DNA of 15,691 nt from DAIDKA01 sp049792815 (GCA_049792815.1 JBARBG010000161.1:1-15691), one strand, 5' to 3'; numbered from the stretch's first letter, positions 8,088 to 15,535 are shown. Translations and numbers: made by a program. Notes: generated by a model from the sequence alone, not told the origin.

Positions 8088-8112
8088 CCTGGTGCCCGGT
8101 ATGCGCACCAGG
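8088..8112. promoter_or_regulatory. Perfect 8-bp inverted repeat before the sigma-factor gene
   Basis: CCTGGTGC (8088-8095) and GCACCAGG (8105-8112) are perfect inverted arms with a 9-base spacer, starting 10 bases upstream of the sigma-factor start. As DNA it could be an operator in the divergent region; as RNA it would form a GC-rich hairpin close to the start codons and could limit translation. Confidence 0.5.
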
Positions 8113-8163
8113 CGGGCAGGCGCGGACAAATCCCGATATGGTGTCGCCCCCAAGGACCACCGC

Positions 8164-8170
8164 AGGAGAG
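8164..8170 (+). promoter_or_regulatory. Shine-Dalgarno sequence that fixes a TTG start
   Basis: AGGAGAG lies 7 bases before the TTG at 8178. No ATG or GTG is available in frame near the beginning of the conserved protein, so this site supports TTG initiation of the LysE-family gene. Confidence 0.75.
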
Positions 8171-8177
8171 CCACCTT

Positions 8178-8825
8178 TTGGGCATTCCATTCTTGATCAA
8201 GGGCCTGCTGATAGGCCTGTCGATCGCCGCACCGTTGGGTCCCATCGGGATCCTGTGCATCAATCGCACGCTCGCCGAAGGGCCCCGCATGGGGTTCATT
8301 TGTGGGTTGGGAGCCGCCTTGGCTGATGCGCTGTACGCGCTGGCCGGCACGGTCGCGCTGTCGGCGATCGCCCAATGGATCATCTCCGATCGCGCTGAAC
8401 TGCGGGTTGTGGGCGGGGTGTTCCTGGTCTATCTGGGCGCCCGCACCTTCATGCGCCCGGGATCGGTGCTGCCCGTCAGCGCCAAGCTGCCCACGCTGCT
8501 GCCGAAGGGTTGGCACGCGGCGTTCATGTCGACGTTCCTGATCACTCTTGCCAATCCCATGACCATGCTCAGCTTCGCGGCCCTGTTCGCAGGCCTTGGC
8601 GTCACCCCCGCCGCCGTGGCCAAGGGCCCCAACAGCGCCGCTGCCGCGATGGTGGCCGGGGTGTTCCTGGGTTCAGCGCTGTGGTGGCTGATCCTCAGCA
8701 GTGCGATCGGTCGGCTGCGCCACCACATCGGCGCCCGCACTCTGACGCTGATCAATCGCCTCAGCGGCACCGTGCTGACCGCATTCGGGCTGTACGCCAT
8801 CGCTTCGCTGGTGCTGCCGCGCTAG
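8178..8825 (+). CDS. LysE/RhtB-family amino-acid exporter, TTG start
   Basis: The 215-aa integral inner-membrane protein matches the LysE/RhtB translocator group, which exports amino acids and related small molecules by proton exchange. The first helix ends in APLGPIGILCINRTLAEGP (18-36), the family's first-loop motif. Then come GFICGLGAALADALYALAG, a third helix near VVGGVFLVYLGARTFM, the conserved TLANPMTMLSFAALFAGLG (about 121-139), a helix around MVAGVFLGSALWWLIL and a last helix GTVLTAFGLYAIASLVL: six membrane segments in total. It is divergent from the sigma-factor gene and converges on an unknown small gene 3 bases away. The substrate is not predictable; control by the adjacent sigma factor is possible but unproven. 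Confidence 0.9.
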   Translation: MGIPFLIKGLLIGLSIAAPLGPIGILCINRTLAEGPRMGFICGLGAALADALYALAGTVALSAIAQWIISDRAELRVVGGVFLVYLGARTFMRPGSVLPVSAKLPTLLPKGWHAAFMSTFLITLANPMTMLSFAALFAGLGVTPAAVAKGPNSAAAAMVAGVFLGSALWWLILSSAIGRLRHHIGARTLTLINRLSGTVLTAFGLYAIASLVLPR

Positions 8826-8828
8826 CCT

Positions 8829-9083
8829 TCAGGCCATTCGGCGCGCCCGGACGCGGCCCCGCGGCGTCATGCCGAGGTTCAGTTCGCGGCGCAGCCTTTT
8901 CAAGGTGGTCGCGAGCAGCGCCGCATCACCGGCTTCGACGGCGTGCTCCAGATGCAGGAACACGCCCAGGGCGCCGGCCAGAAAGGCGTTCTGCGCGGTT
9001 TCGATCTGGCGCGACGTCGCGGCGCGCGGCAGGAACGAACGGGATACCTGTGACCACAGTTTCACCAAAGTCGCATCGCGCAT
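8829..9083 (-). CDS. Unknown 84-aa basic protein
   Basis: The 84-residue protein is not recognised. It begins MRDATLVKLWSQVSRSFLPR, has a helical centre (ETAQNAFLAGALGVFLHLEH, about 28-47), a second helix (DAALLATTLKRLRRELNLG) and a strongly basic tail (RGRVRARRMA). The central hydrophobic patch is too interrupted by charge for a confident membrane helix. The ATG at 9083 is preceded by AGGGAG at a rather long spacing; an upstream in-frame ATG at 9122 would add 13 residues. It converges on the LysE-type gene with 3 bases between stops, and is divergent from the lytic transglycosylase. Confidence 0.55.
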   Translation of the reverse strand: MRDATLVKLWSQVSRSFLPRAATSRQIETAQNAFLAGALGVFLHLEHAVEAGDAALLATTLKRLRRELNLGMTPRGRVRARRMA

Positions 9084-9160
9084 CAGCGTAGTCTCCCTAC
9101 AGCACCGCAGGCTCGACAGCATGCCCTAAGGCGTTGTAACTGGCATCGGGATCTCGCCAT

Positions 9161-9168
9161 GGTTAACC
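9161..9168. promoter_or_regulatory. 8-bp palindrome before the lytic transglycosylase gene
   Basis: GGTTAACC is a perfect palindrome 7 bases upstream of the transglycosylase start, where a ribosome binding site would be expected and is not seen. It may be regulatory or chance. Confidence 0.2.
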
Positions 9169-9175
9169 TGCACCC

Positions 9176-11248
9176 ATGTCAATGAGGGGGCTTCGATTCG
9201 GACCTGCGGCGCTGGCTGCACTGCTGGTCATGACCGGGCGCGTGTACGCGGCCGCGCCGGCTCCCGACTACCTGGCCGGGCGCGTGCAGTTCCTGCAGGC
9301 CATGGCCAACGCTGCGGTCGCCGACGATGCCAACGATGATCCGGCACTGCACGCCTATCCGCTGTATCCCTACCTGCAGGCTGAACGCATCCGCCAGGCG
9401 CTGGCCAACGCGGCCACAGTGACCGCCGCCGACCGTCGCGCCGCGGGCTTCCTGGCCACCTATGGACTGCTGCCGGTAGGCACCGAGCTGCGCCGCAGCT
9501 GGTTGGAAAACCTCGCGCAGCGTGAGCAATGGAGCACATTTCTTGAGGTCTTCCGCGAGGCCGGAGCCACCGATGCCCTGCGCTGCCAGGCACTCACCGC
9601 CAGAATCGCGACCGGCCAGACGGCCCAGGTGGGCCCTTCCCTGCTGCATCAGTGGTTGACGACCCGCGAGGTGCCCGAATGTGAGCGTCCCTACACCTGG
9701 GGCTTCGAGCACGGCATCATCACGGCGGAGCTCGTGGAGCGTCGGGCGCGCATGGCGCTGGAGGCCGGCAACACCGCCCTGGCCAAACCGCTGATCGCCC
9801 GGCTGCCGGGCACCCAGGCGGCGCCCCTGCACCTGTGGGTGCAGTTGCTGGACAGCCCGCAGCCCACACTGGACCTGCTGCTCAATCACCCCGACACCGC
9901 CGTGCTGCCTGAAGCGCTGCGGGCCGGCTGGTCACGTCTGGCGCGCCAGGACCCTGATGCGGCCGTGAACCGGTACGCGCAACTGGTGCGCACCCGCCAC
10001 ATGAGCTCCGAGAGCAGCAGTGGCTTCGCGCTCGACTTGGCACTGCCGCTGGCCTGGCAACGCGATGTCCGCGCCGAAGAGTTCTATGCCCGGGTCAGCA
10101 CGCATGACCTGGATGACAGTGCGCTCGAATGGCGCGCCCGTGCGGCGCTGTGGGCCGGAAACTGGCCCGTGGTCACGCAAACCATCGCGGCGATGTCCGA
10201 GACCAACCGCCAAAGCGCGCGCTGGCGCTATTGGAGCGCGCGTGCGGCCGAGCAGTCCGGCGATACGGCGCTGGCGCATCGGCTGTTTGCCGCCCTGGCG
10301 CCCGATGACAACTATTACTCGGGTCTCGCCGCGGCGCGACTCGGCATCAGCGTCGCACCGCATCCGCAGCCGCTGGACCGGGACGAGGCTACGCGCGCGC
10401 GCCTGGCGCAAGTTCCCGCCCTGGTGCGCGCGCACGAATTGTTGTTGTGCGACCTGCGCGGGGCGGCCATGGCCGAATGGGACTTCGCCTACGAAGGCCT
10501 CACCGCCGCGCAACGCCAGCAGGCCATACCCCTGCTCGCCGACTGGGGCTGGTATGACCTGGCGGTGACCGCGGCCACGTCGCTGCGCATTTTCTTCGAT
10601 TACAGCCTGCTGTACCCGCAGCCCTACGAGACCTCGGTGATCGCCGCCGCCCATGCGGCGCAACTGCCGGTCAGCCTCATCTACGGCGTGATCCGCCAGG
10701 AGAGCCTGTATCGCACCGATGTGGTCTCAAGCGCCGGCGCACGCGGTCTGATGCAGCTGGAGCTGTCGACGGCAAGGCCCACCGCCCGGGCGTTGAAGCT
10801 GCCCACACCGCAGATGGATGATCTGTTTGACCCGCAGATCAATTCCACGCTGGGCGCGGAGCACCTGCACCTGCTGCTGGACAAGGTTGATGGCCAGCTG
10901 CCGCTGGCCCTGGCTGCCTACAACGCCGGCATCGCGGCCGCCAGTCGCTGGCTACCCGCGAGCAGCATCGCGCCGGACGTGTGGGTGGAGAACATTCCGT
11001 ACAACGAGACGCGCACCTACGTGCAGCGCATTCTCTGGCACACCGTGGTCTACGCGTGGCTGCGTTCCGACGGCCAGGCCCAGGACACGGCATCGTGGCT
11101 GGCGCCGATCCGTGCCATGGGGGGTCAGTCCTGGGGTCGCTCCGGAATAGTCAACCCGCGCGCCACGGCGGGCCGCGCCACAAACGCCGCCAGGGCGCGG
11201 GTCACGGCCGCGAAATCCCCCATGCCCACCAGGTCGCCGGCCTCGTAG
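9176..11248 (+). CDS. slt: Soluble lytic murein transglycosylase (Slt70-like)
   Basis: The 690-aa periplasmic enzyme cleaves the MurNAc-GlcNAc bond of peptidoglycan, forming 1,6-anhydro ends. A signal peptide covers about residues 1-25 (cleavage near VYA-AA). Residues ~30-480 form the helical superhelix U/L domain (for example DPALHAYPLYPYLQAERIRQ and NYYSGLAAARLG). The C-terminal SLT domain has IRQES with catalytic E509, SSAGARGLMQL (518-528), AYNAG (581-585) and ENIPYNETRTYVQRIL (605-620). After GLMQL the usual MP-type residues are replaced by EL, a small oddity. Homology seems to end near WLAPIRAMGG (641-650); the last ~41 residues are Arg/Ala/Pro-rich, use rare codons (ATA, AGG) and are read antisense to the glutathione transferase gene. 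The ATG at 9176 has no good ribosome binding site; the in-frame ATG at 9182 is an alternative. Confidence 0.93.
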   Translation: MSMRGLRFGPAALAALLVMTGRVYAAAPAPDYLAGRVQFLQAMANAAVADDANDDPALHAYPLYPYLQAERIRQALANAATVTAADRRAAGFLATYGLLPVGTELRRSWLENLAQREQWSTFLEVFREAGATDALRCQALTARIATGQTAQVGPSLLHQWLTTREVPECERPYTWGFEHGIITAELVERRARMALEAGNTALAKPLIARLPGTQAAPLHLWVQLLDSPQPTLDLLLNHPDTAVLPEALRAGWSRLARQDPDAAVNRYAQLVRTRHMSSESSSGFALDLALPLAWQRDVRAEEFYARVSTHDLDDSALEWRARAALWAGNWPVVTQTIAAMSETNRQSARWRYWSARAAEQSGDTALAHRLFAALAPDDNYYSGLAAARLGISVAPHPQPLDRDEATRARLAQVPALVRAHELLLCDLRGAAMAEWDFAYEGLTAAQRQQAIPLLADWGWYDLAVTAATSLRIFFDYSLLYPQPYETSVIAAAHAAQLPVSLIYGVIRQESLYRTDVVSSAGARGLMQLELSTARPTARALKLPTPQMDDLFDPQINSTLGAEHLHLLLDKVDGQLPLALAAYNAGIAAASRWLPASSIAPDVWVENIPYNETRTYVQRILWHTVVYAWLRSDGQAQDTASWLAPIRAMGGQSWGRSGIVNPRATAGRATNAARARVTAAKSPMPTRSPAS

Positions 11249-11835
11249 AAACTGACCAGAGTGCGCACCCAGGGAAATAGGGCGATGTCGGCAATGCTGT
11301 ACTCATCCGAAACCACCCACGCCTGGGCCTGCAGGCGCCGGTCCAGCACCCCGAGCAGGCGCCTGGATTCGGCCACATAGCGATCACGCGGGCGCTTGTC
11401 CTCGATCTCCTTGCCCGCGAAACGATGGAAGAATCCGAGCTGGCCGAACATGGGTCCGACGCCACCCATCTGGAACATCAGCCACTGCAGCGTCTGATAG
11501 CGACCCGCCGGATCCTTGGGCATGAAGCGTCCGGTTTTCTCCGCCAGATACACCAGGATGGCGCCGGACTCGAACAGCGCCAGCGGCTTACCGTCCGGCC
11601 CCTGCGGATCGATGATCGCCGGGATCTTGTTGTTCGGGTTAAGTGCCAGAAATTCCGCACTCATCTGATCATTGCGATCAAAGCGGATGGCGTGCGGCTC
11701 GTAGGGCAGACCGGTCTCCTCCAGCATGATCGACACCTTCACACCATTCGGAGTCGGCAGCGAATACAGCTGCAACCGCTCCGGGTGCTGTGCCGGCCAT
11801 TTGTGCGTGACCGGAAATCGGGATAGATCGGTCAT
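11125..11835 (-). CDS. Glutathione S-transferase, YfcG/YghU-like (Nu class)
   Basis: The 236-aa protein has an N-terminal thioredoxin-like domain (about 20-105) and a helical C-terminal domain (about 110-230). LYSLPTPNGVKVSIMLEE (23-40) carries the T28-P-N30-G motif of YfcG/YghU proteins, which use Thr/Asn rather than a catalytic Tyr/Ser/Cys and reduce disulfides or organic peroxides with glutathione. LNPNNKIPAIIDP (65-77) and LFESGAILVYLAEKTG (87-102) form the glutathione site; LQWLMFQMGGVGPMFGQ (116-132) and YSIADIALFPWV (179-190) are also diagnostic. The ATG at 11835 is chosen over 11862 because it overlaps the stop of the upstream gene (ATGA). It is the last gene of a three-gene operon; its final ~40 codons are antisense to the transglycosylase 3' end. 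Confidence 0.93.
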   Translation of the reverse strand: MTDLSRFPVTHKWPAQHPERLQLYSLPTPNGVKVSIMLEETGLPYEPHAIRFDRNDQMSAEFLALNPNNKIPAIIDPQGPDGKPLALFESGAILVYLAEKTGRFMPKDPAGRYQTLQWLMFQMGGVGPMFGQLGFFHRFAGKEIEDKRPRDRYVAESRRLLGVLDRRLQAQAWVVSDEYSIADIALFPWVRTLVSFYEAGDLVGMGDFAAVTRALAAFVARPAVARGLTIPERPQD

Positions 11836-13688
11836 GGCCGCACCGCCGATGCGGCTACCCACTGCGAGGTCATCCAGTACGGTACGCCGGTGAAGATCGC
11901 CTCGATCCGGTACAGCTGCCCGTGGCGGATCTTGAATATTTCCATGACGGAAATCGAGCTGGGCGATTTGATGGGGTTCTTGGCGGCCTTGCCGTCGGTC
12001 GTCTGGTAGTCCTCGAACTTGGCACCGTGATCGAATGTGGCCTGCGCCATCACGATCCCGCGCGCTTCGTCCACCACCGTGAAACGGCGGTCACGCACAC
12101 GGTCCACGAAGCGGAAAGTCCCCAGCCTGAACTGCGCCTCGCACCCCTGGGCATCCGAGCCGAAGCTGCCATTGGTCGTGATCTGGCCATTCTCCTCACG
12201 CGCGCATTCGGGATCAAAGTGCGTGTGCAGCACGCCGTCATTTTTCTGAATGGTGCTGAAGTAGCCGTTCACCAGGGCAATCATCGCCGGGCGCGAGCTG
12301 CGCTGCGCCGCCGGCAGTTCCATTGCAAACGCCGGGTCATGCGTGAAATGCGCCGGGTCACCCCACGGTCCCGCATCGCCTTTGCGATCCGCGATCACCT
12401 CGACCTCCGACACCTGGTGGTGTTCGACCTTCAGACGCATCGCGTAATAGGACAGCTGGCCATGTTCGGCCACGGTCCCGTACCAGCCCACAGTGCCGGT
12501 GCTGGGATCGGCGACCAGCAGCGGATTGGCGTCGCGGGCGCTGGCCGCACCCCATATGCCATCTCCGATCATCATCGACACGTTATTTTCCGTGTAACGC
12601 ACGCGGGGAGCCCAGGCCACCCGCCCCGGGTCATGGGCCACCAGCGCATCCATGTAGTTGTTGGCTGCCGCGAACAGGCAGCTGCGATCACAGGAACTAC
12701 CCGCTGCCGCATCCGCCCGCACCGCAGCCGGGGTGCTGAAGGCAGGCGGCGAGGCGTACGGCGAATGCATGAAATACGGCACGTAGGTGAATACCACCTC
12801 GACCCGGTAGATCATGCCGTTGCGTATCTTGAAGGCCTCCATGAGCGAGATGGAGTTCGGCCATTTCAGCGCCGTCGCGTGCACCTTGCCGTCGGTGGTC
12901 TTGTAGCTGTCGAAGGTGTTGGCGTGGTCAAAGAAGCCGGTGGCGACCACCACGCCGCGCTCCTCGTCGACAATCGGAAAACGCCGTTCGCGAACCCGCT
13001 TGTTGATGCGGTAGATGCCGAGTTTGAACTGACTCTCACAGCCCTGGGAGATCGCCGCCGCACCCTGGGCGCCGCTGGTGGTGCTGATGCCGTTCTCGGT
13101 GCGCTGACAGTCCGGGTCGAACGCGGTAAAGATCTGGCCATCGTTCTGCTCGACGGTGCTGAAATAGCCATTGGCCACGGCGATCAACCGCTCACGCTCG
13201 CGACGCTGCTCGGGAGGCAGTACTTCCTGAAAGGCCGGATCGTGCTGCAGCTTCGCCGGGTCGCCAAACGGCGCCGGGTGAACGGGCTTGCGCTGCACGA
13301 TCGCTTCGGCTTCGGTGATCTGGCCGCCGGCCACTTTCAGGCGCAGGGCCAGGAAGGCGCCCTCGCCGTGCTCCTGGACCGTACCGTACCAGGCAGCATT
13401 GCCCGTGGCAGGATCGGCCACTTCCAGGCCCGTGGCCGAGACGCCGCCGATGGAACCCCACAGACCCTCACCCAGCGGCATCTCGACATTGTTTTCGCTG
13501 TAGCGCGCGTTGCCTGCGAAGGGCGCCAGGCCCCGATCCTTGTGGCTCAAGGCGTCGAGGTAGCTGTGCAGCCTGCCGATCAGGCAGGCGCGATTGCAGG
13601 TCGGATACACCGCACTGGGTTCACCCGGGGCCTGCGCCCGGGCGACACAGGCGATCAGGGTCGCGATCAGCAGCGCGCCCAGTCTCAT
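11832..13688 (-). CDS. Exported protein of two tandem ~275-aa domains, function unknown
   Basis: The 618-aa protein starts with a signal peptide (about 1-19, ending VARAQA) and consists of two homologous domains, residues ~31-306 and ~333-606, joined by a 26-residue Ala/Pro-rich linker. Aligned landmarks are 302 residues apart at first and 299-301 later: CNRACL/CDRSCL, ARYSENNVEM/VRYTENNVSM, GEGLWG/GDGIWG, WYGTVQEHG/WYGTVAEHG, NGYFSTVEQNDG/NGYFSTIQKNDG, DPDCQRTENG/DPECAREENG, GCESQF/GCEAQF, ERRFPIVDE/DRRFTVVDE, TTDGK in both, and IYRVEVVFTYVPY/LYRIEAIFTGVPY. Four cysteines recur in each copy (C31, C35, C194, C217 and C333, C337, C495, C516), fitting disulfides in the periplasm. Each unit may hold two SnoaL/NTF2-like folds, resembling proteins annotated as DUF8021; this is tentative. 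It is coupled by ATGA to both the SPFH gene and the GST gene. Confidence 0.85.
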   Translation of the reverse strand: MRLGALLIATLIACVARAQAPGEPSAVYPTCNRACLIGRLHSYLDALSHKDRGLAPFAGNARYSENNVEMPLGEGLWGSIGGVSATGLEVADPATGNAAWYGTVQEHGEGAFLALRLKVAGGQITEAEAIVQRKPVHPAPFGDPAKLQHDPAFQEVLPPEQRRERERLIAVANGYFSTVEQNDGQIFTAFDPDCQRTENGISTTSGAQGAAAISQGCESQFKLGIYRINKRVRERRFPIVDEERGVVVATGFFDHANTFDSYKTTDGKVHATALKWPNSISLMEAFKIRNGMIYRVEVVFTYVPYFMHSPYASPPAFSTPAAVRADAAAGSSCDRSCLFAAANNYMDALVAHDPGRVAWAPRVRYTENNVSMMIGDGIWGAASARDANPLLVADPSTGTVGWYGTVAEHGQLSYYAMRLKVEHHQVSEVEVIADRKGDAGPWGDPAHFTHDPAFAMELPAAQRSSRPAMIALVNGYFSTIQKNDGVLHTHFDPECAREENGQITTNGSFGSDAQGCEAQFRLGTFRFVDRVRDRRFTVVDEARGIVMAQATFDHGAKFEDYQTTDGKAAKNPIKSPSSISVMEIFKIRHGQLYRIEAIFTGVPYWMTSQWVAASAVRP

Positions 13689-14620
13689 GCGTCTCTCCCT
13701 TCCTTGGAAGTTGACTCCATGGACAGCAAACCCTGGACCACGCGCGCCGAGGCGGCCGCACCGCTATCCATGAACACCACCTTGCCCGAGCCATGCTCGG
13801 CCACGTACTTCATCGCATCGGTATACTCGAGGAACAGCAGGAACTCAGGATCCACGCCGGCGCTCTTGAGACTGTCGGCGGCACCCTTCATGCCCTCCGC
13901 GATGTTCTTGCGGAACAGTGCGAGACCCTCGCCACGCAGGGCCGAGGCCTTTTTCTCCGCCTCCGCACCGATGGTGCGGTAGGCCGCTTCAGCCTCCGCA
14001 TCCTTGGTGCGTTTGACCAACAGGGCCGCGCCCTCATTGGAGGCGGCCGCCAGCAGGTTCTTCGAGGACACCACCCGTGCCATGGAGTCGATGATCTCCT
14101 TGTCGAAGGTCATGTCGGTGATCTGGATGTCGCGCACGACATAGCCCCAGGCCAGCACCACCTCGTCCAGATTCTTCTTGGTGTGATCGACGATTTCGGC
14201 ACGCATCCCTAAGATGTCGGATTGTTTGGTCGTGGCCACGAACTGGCGGATGGAGCCGTCAATGGTCCGCTGCAGCGCCAGTTGGAACTCCTGGCCGGTG
14301 GCAAAACTGAACACCGCCTTCTTGACCGACTCTTCATCCGCTGCTGAGACCGCGTACAGCACCATGGTGGCGAACTTCACGTTCGCCTGGTCCTGTGTGA
14401 TGGCCTGGAATTCCAGCTGCAGTGCCCGATTCTGCAATGACAGCCGATAGGAGAGCTTTTCCCAGGGCAACTTGAAGTTCAGTCCCTCGCGCATGATGCG
14501 GTGATAGCGCCCGAAAAGCGTGACCACCGCTACCGTGGCCTGCGGCACGGTGCGAAACAGCGATCCCACCAAATACAGCAGCACGATAAGAACAACGGCA
14601 AGCAGCGGATAGGAATACAT
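13685..14620 (-). CDS. SPFH/band 7 (stomatin-prohibitin-like) membrane protein
   Basis: The 311-aa protein has one N-terminal membrane helix (about 5-22, LLAVVLIVLLYLVGSLF), then an SPFH domain (about 24-205: VPQATVAVVTLFGRYHRIMREGLNFKLP region, TQDQANVKFATMVLYAV, then RTIDGSIRQFVATTKQSDIL and a DIQITDM strand), then a charged Ala/Glu/Lys-rich coiled coil (about 205-265) and a C-terminal tail. SPFH proteins oligomerise into membrane microdomain scaffolds or protease-modulating cages (flotillin, HflK/C, prohibitin). It lacks an adjacent NfeD or HflC partner, so the subgroup is not fixed. It is the first gene of the operon and its stop overlaps the start of the exported duplicated-domain protein (ATGA). 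Ribosome binding site at the ATG is weak (GAGG too far upstream). Confidence 0.9.
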   Translation of the reverse strand: MYSYPLLAVVLIVLLYLVGSLFRTVPQATVAVVTLFGRYHRIMREGLNFKLPWEKLSYRLSLQNRALQLEFQAITQDQANVKFATMVLYAVSAADEESVKKAVFSFATGQEFQLALQRTIDGSIRQFVATTKQSDILGMRAEIVDHTKKNLDEVVLAWGYVVRDIQITDMTFDKEIIDSMARVVSSKNLLAAASNEGAALLVKRTKDAEAEAAYRTIGAEAEKKASALRGEGLALFRKNIAEGMKGAADSLKSAGVDPEFLLFLEYTDAMKYVAEHGSGKVVFMDSGAAASARVVQGLLSMESTSKEGRDA

Positions 14621-14655
14621 GGCAGCGCAAACCTCGCAGCGGGTAAACGGCCGGC

Positions 14656-14661
14656 AGTATA
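14656..14661 (-). promoter_or_regulatory. Candidate -10 element for the SPFH operon
   Basis: TATACT on the minus strand lies 36 bases before the SPFH start, in the 59-base gap after the regulator gene. A 17-base spacing would place GCTAGG at -35, which is poor, so an activator or read-through from the regulator gene may also be involved. Confidence 0.3.
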
Positions 14662-14679
14662 CGCTCTTGGTGCGAGTGC

Positions 14680-15456
14680 CTAGCGGCTCGCCAGCGGCAC
14701 CAGGACCGTGATGCGCACATCCGGGCGGCGCACCACCCGCAGGATGTGCTGCTCGAAGTGCAGCAGGCCACCGCGGCCATTGCGAAAACTGCGCTGCCCG
14801 CCATCGCGCGCCAGCACCCGCTGTGAACGCCAGCCCGCGGCAAACTCGCGACTGGCGCGGCTCAATTCCTCCACCAGACCTGAGCGCTGCGGGTCATCGC
14901 GCAGCCGCGGCGTGTCGGCGCGGAACTCGGCGACCAGGCGACGCGCCCGCTCCTCCCAGTCCAGCAGCAGGTATCTGGCGCGCGGATGCAGGAACACGAA
15001 GCGCAGGAGGTTCGGCGCGGGCATCTCCAGCCAATCGACGAACAGCTTTGCGGCGGCGCGATTCCACTCCAGCGCGTTCCAGTGCCGGTCCAGTACATAG
15101 GCGGGCGTGCTGATGACCCGCACCAGCCCCGCCAGTTCGTGGCCGTCGGTCGGTGGCGGACCGGGTGGCGCCGGATCGACGCGCCCGGCGATCTCAAACA
15201 GGTAGACACGCTCGGCATGGGTCAGGTGCAGCCCCTGCGACAGGGCCACCAGGGTCGCCGCTGAAATTGAGGTGGTTCGGCCCTGCTCAATCCAGGTGTA
15301 CCAGGTGGGACTGATGCTGCACAGCTGCGCCACTTCCTCGCGTCGCAGGCCCGGCGTGCGACGCCGGTTGTGTTCCGGCAACCCCAGGTCCAGTGGCCGC
15401 AATGACTCGCGGCGCGCGCGCAGGAAGTCGCCCAGCAGTCGCGAAGAGGGTTGCAC
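14680..15456 (-). CDS. XRE-type regulator with MmyB-like ligand-binding domain
   Basis: From the GTG at 15456 the protein is 258 aa. Residues 8-90 form an XRE helix-turn-helix: LGDFLRARRESLRPLDLGLP (8-27), RRTPGLRREEVAQLCSISPTWY (32-53, HTH), WIEQGR and LVALSQGLHLTHAERVYLFEIAG. Residues ~105-258 form the MmyB-like PAS-fold sensor (TPAYVLDRHWNALEWNRAA, 117-135; NLLRFVFLHPRARYLLLDWE), which in characterised relatives binds fatty-acid-like ligands. An upstream ATG at 15537 would add 27 residues unlike the family and would overlap the divergent methyltransferase start codon by two bases, so GTG 15456 is preferred; it has no Shine-Dalgarno sequence and the transcript might be nearly leaderless (-10-like TGTTAT at 15473-15468 with TTGTTA at 15497-15492, 18-base spacer). 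It may control itself and the divergent methyltransferase. Confidence 0.88.
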   Translation of the reverse strand: MQPSSRLLGDFLRARRESLRPLDLGLPEHNRRRTPGLRREEVAQLCSISPTWYTWIEQGRTTSISAATLVALSQGLHLTHAERVYLFEIAGRVDPAPPGPPPTDGHELAGLVRVISTPAYVLDRHWNALEWNRAAAKLFVDWLEMPAPNLLRFVFLHPRARYLLLDWEERARRLVAEFRADTPRLRDDPQRSGLVEELSRASREFAAGWRSQRVLARDGGQRSFRNGRGGLLHFEQHILRVVRRPDVRITVLVPLASR

Positions 15457-15465
15457 TTTATAATA

Positions 15466-15488
15466 GGATAACAGCCGGGCTGCTACCC
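15466..15488. promoter_or_regulatory. 23-bp imperfect palindrome in the divergent regulator-methyltransferase region
   Basis: The sequence is symmetrical about 15477, with 9 of 11 base pairs matching; the core CAGCC-G-GGCTG (15472-15482) is perfect. It overlaps the presumed -10 of the regulator gene and lies 48 bases before the methyltransferase start. This is the expected location for an operator of the MmyB-type regulator, though binding is inferred. Confidence 0.5.
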
Positions 15489-15535
15489 GTATAACAATCC
15501 GCGCACACTCCTTGGCGCAGTCACGCGGAGTCGCC

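Noticed and set aside
7521..8516. Minus-strand open frame spanning the sigma-LysE divergent region
   Set aside because: It covers the sigma gene in another frame and runs antisense to the LysE-type gene, both of which have clear family motifs.
9932..10663. Minus-strand open frame inside slt
   Set aside because: Antisense to the superhelical domain of the transglycosylase; no domain, GC-driven shadow.
11922..13982. A 686-codon plus-strand open frame
   Set aside because: It is antisense to the duplicated-domain gene and part of the SPFH gene. The frame is open because of high GC bias; its product is His/Arg/Gly-rich without domains, while the minus strand shows a signal peptide and conserved repeats.
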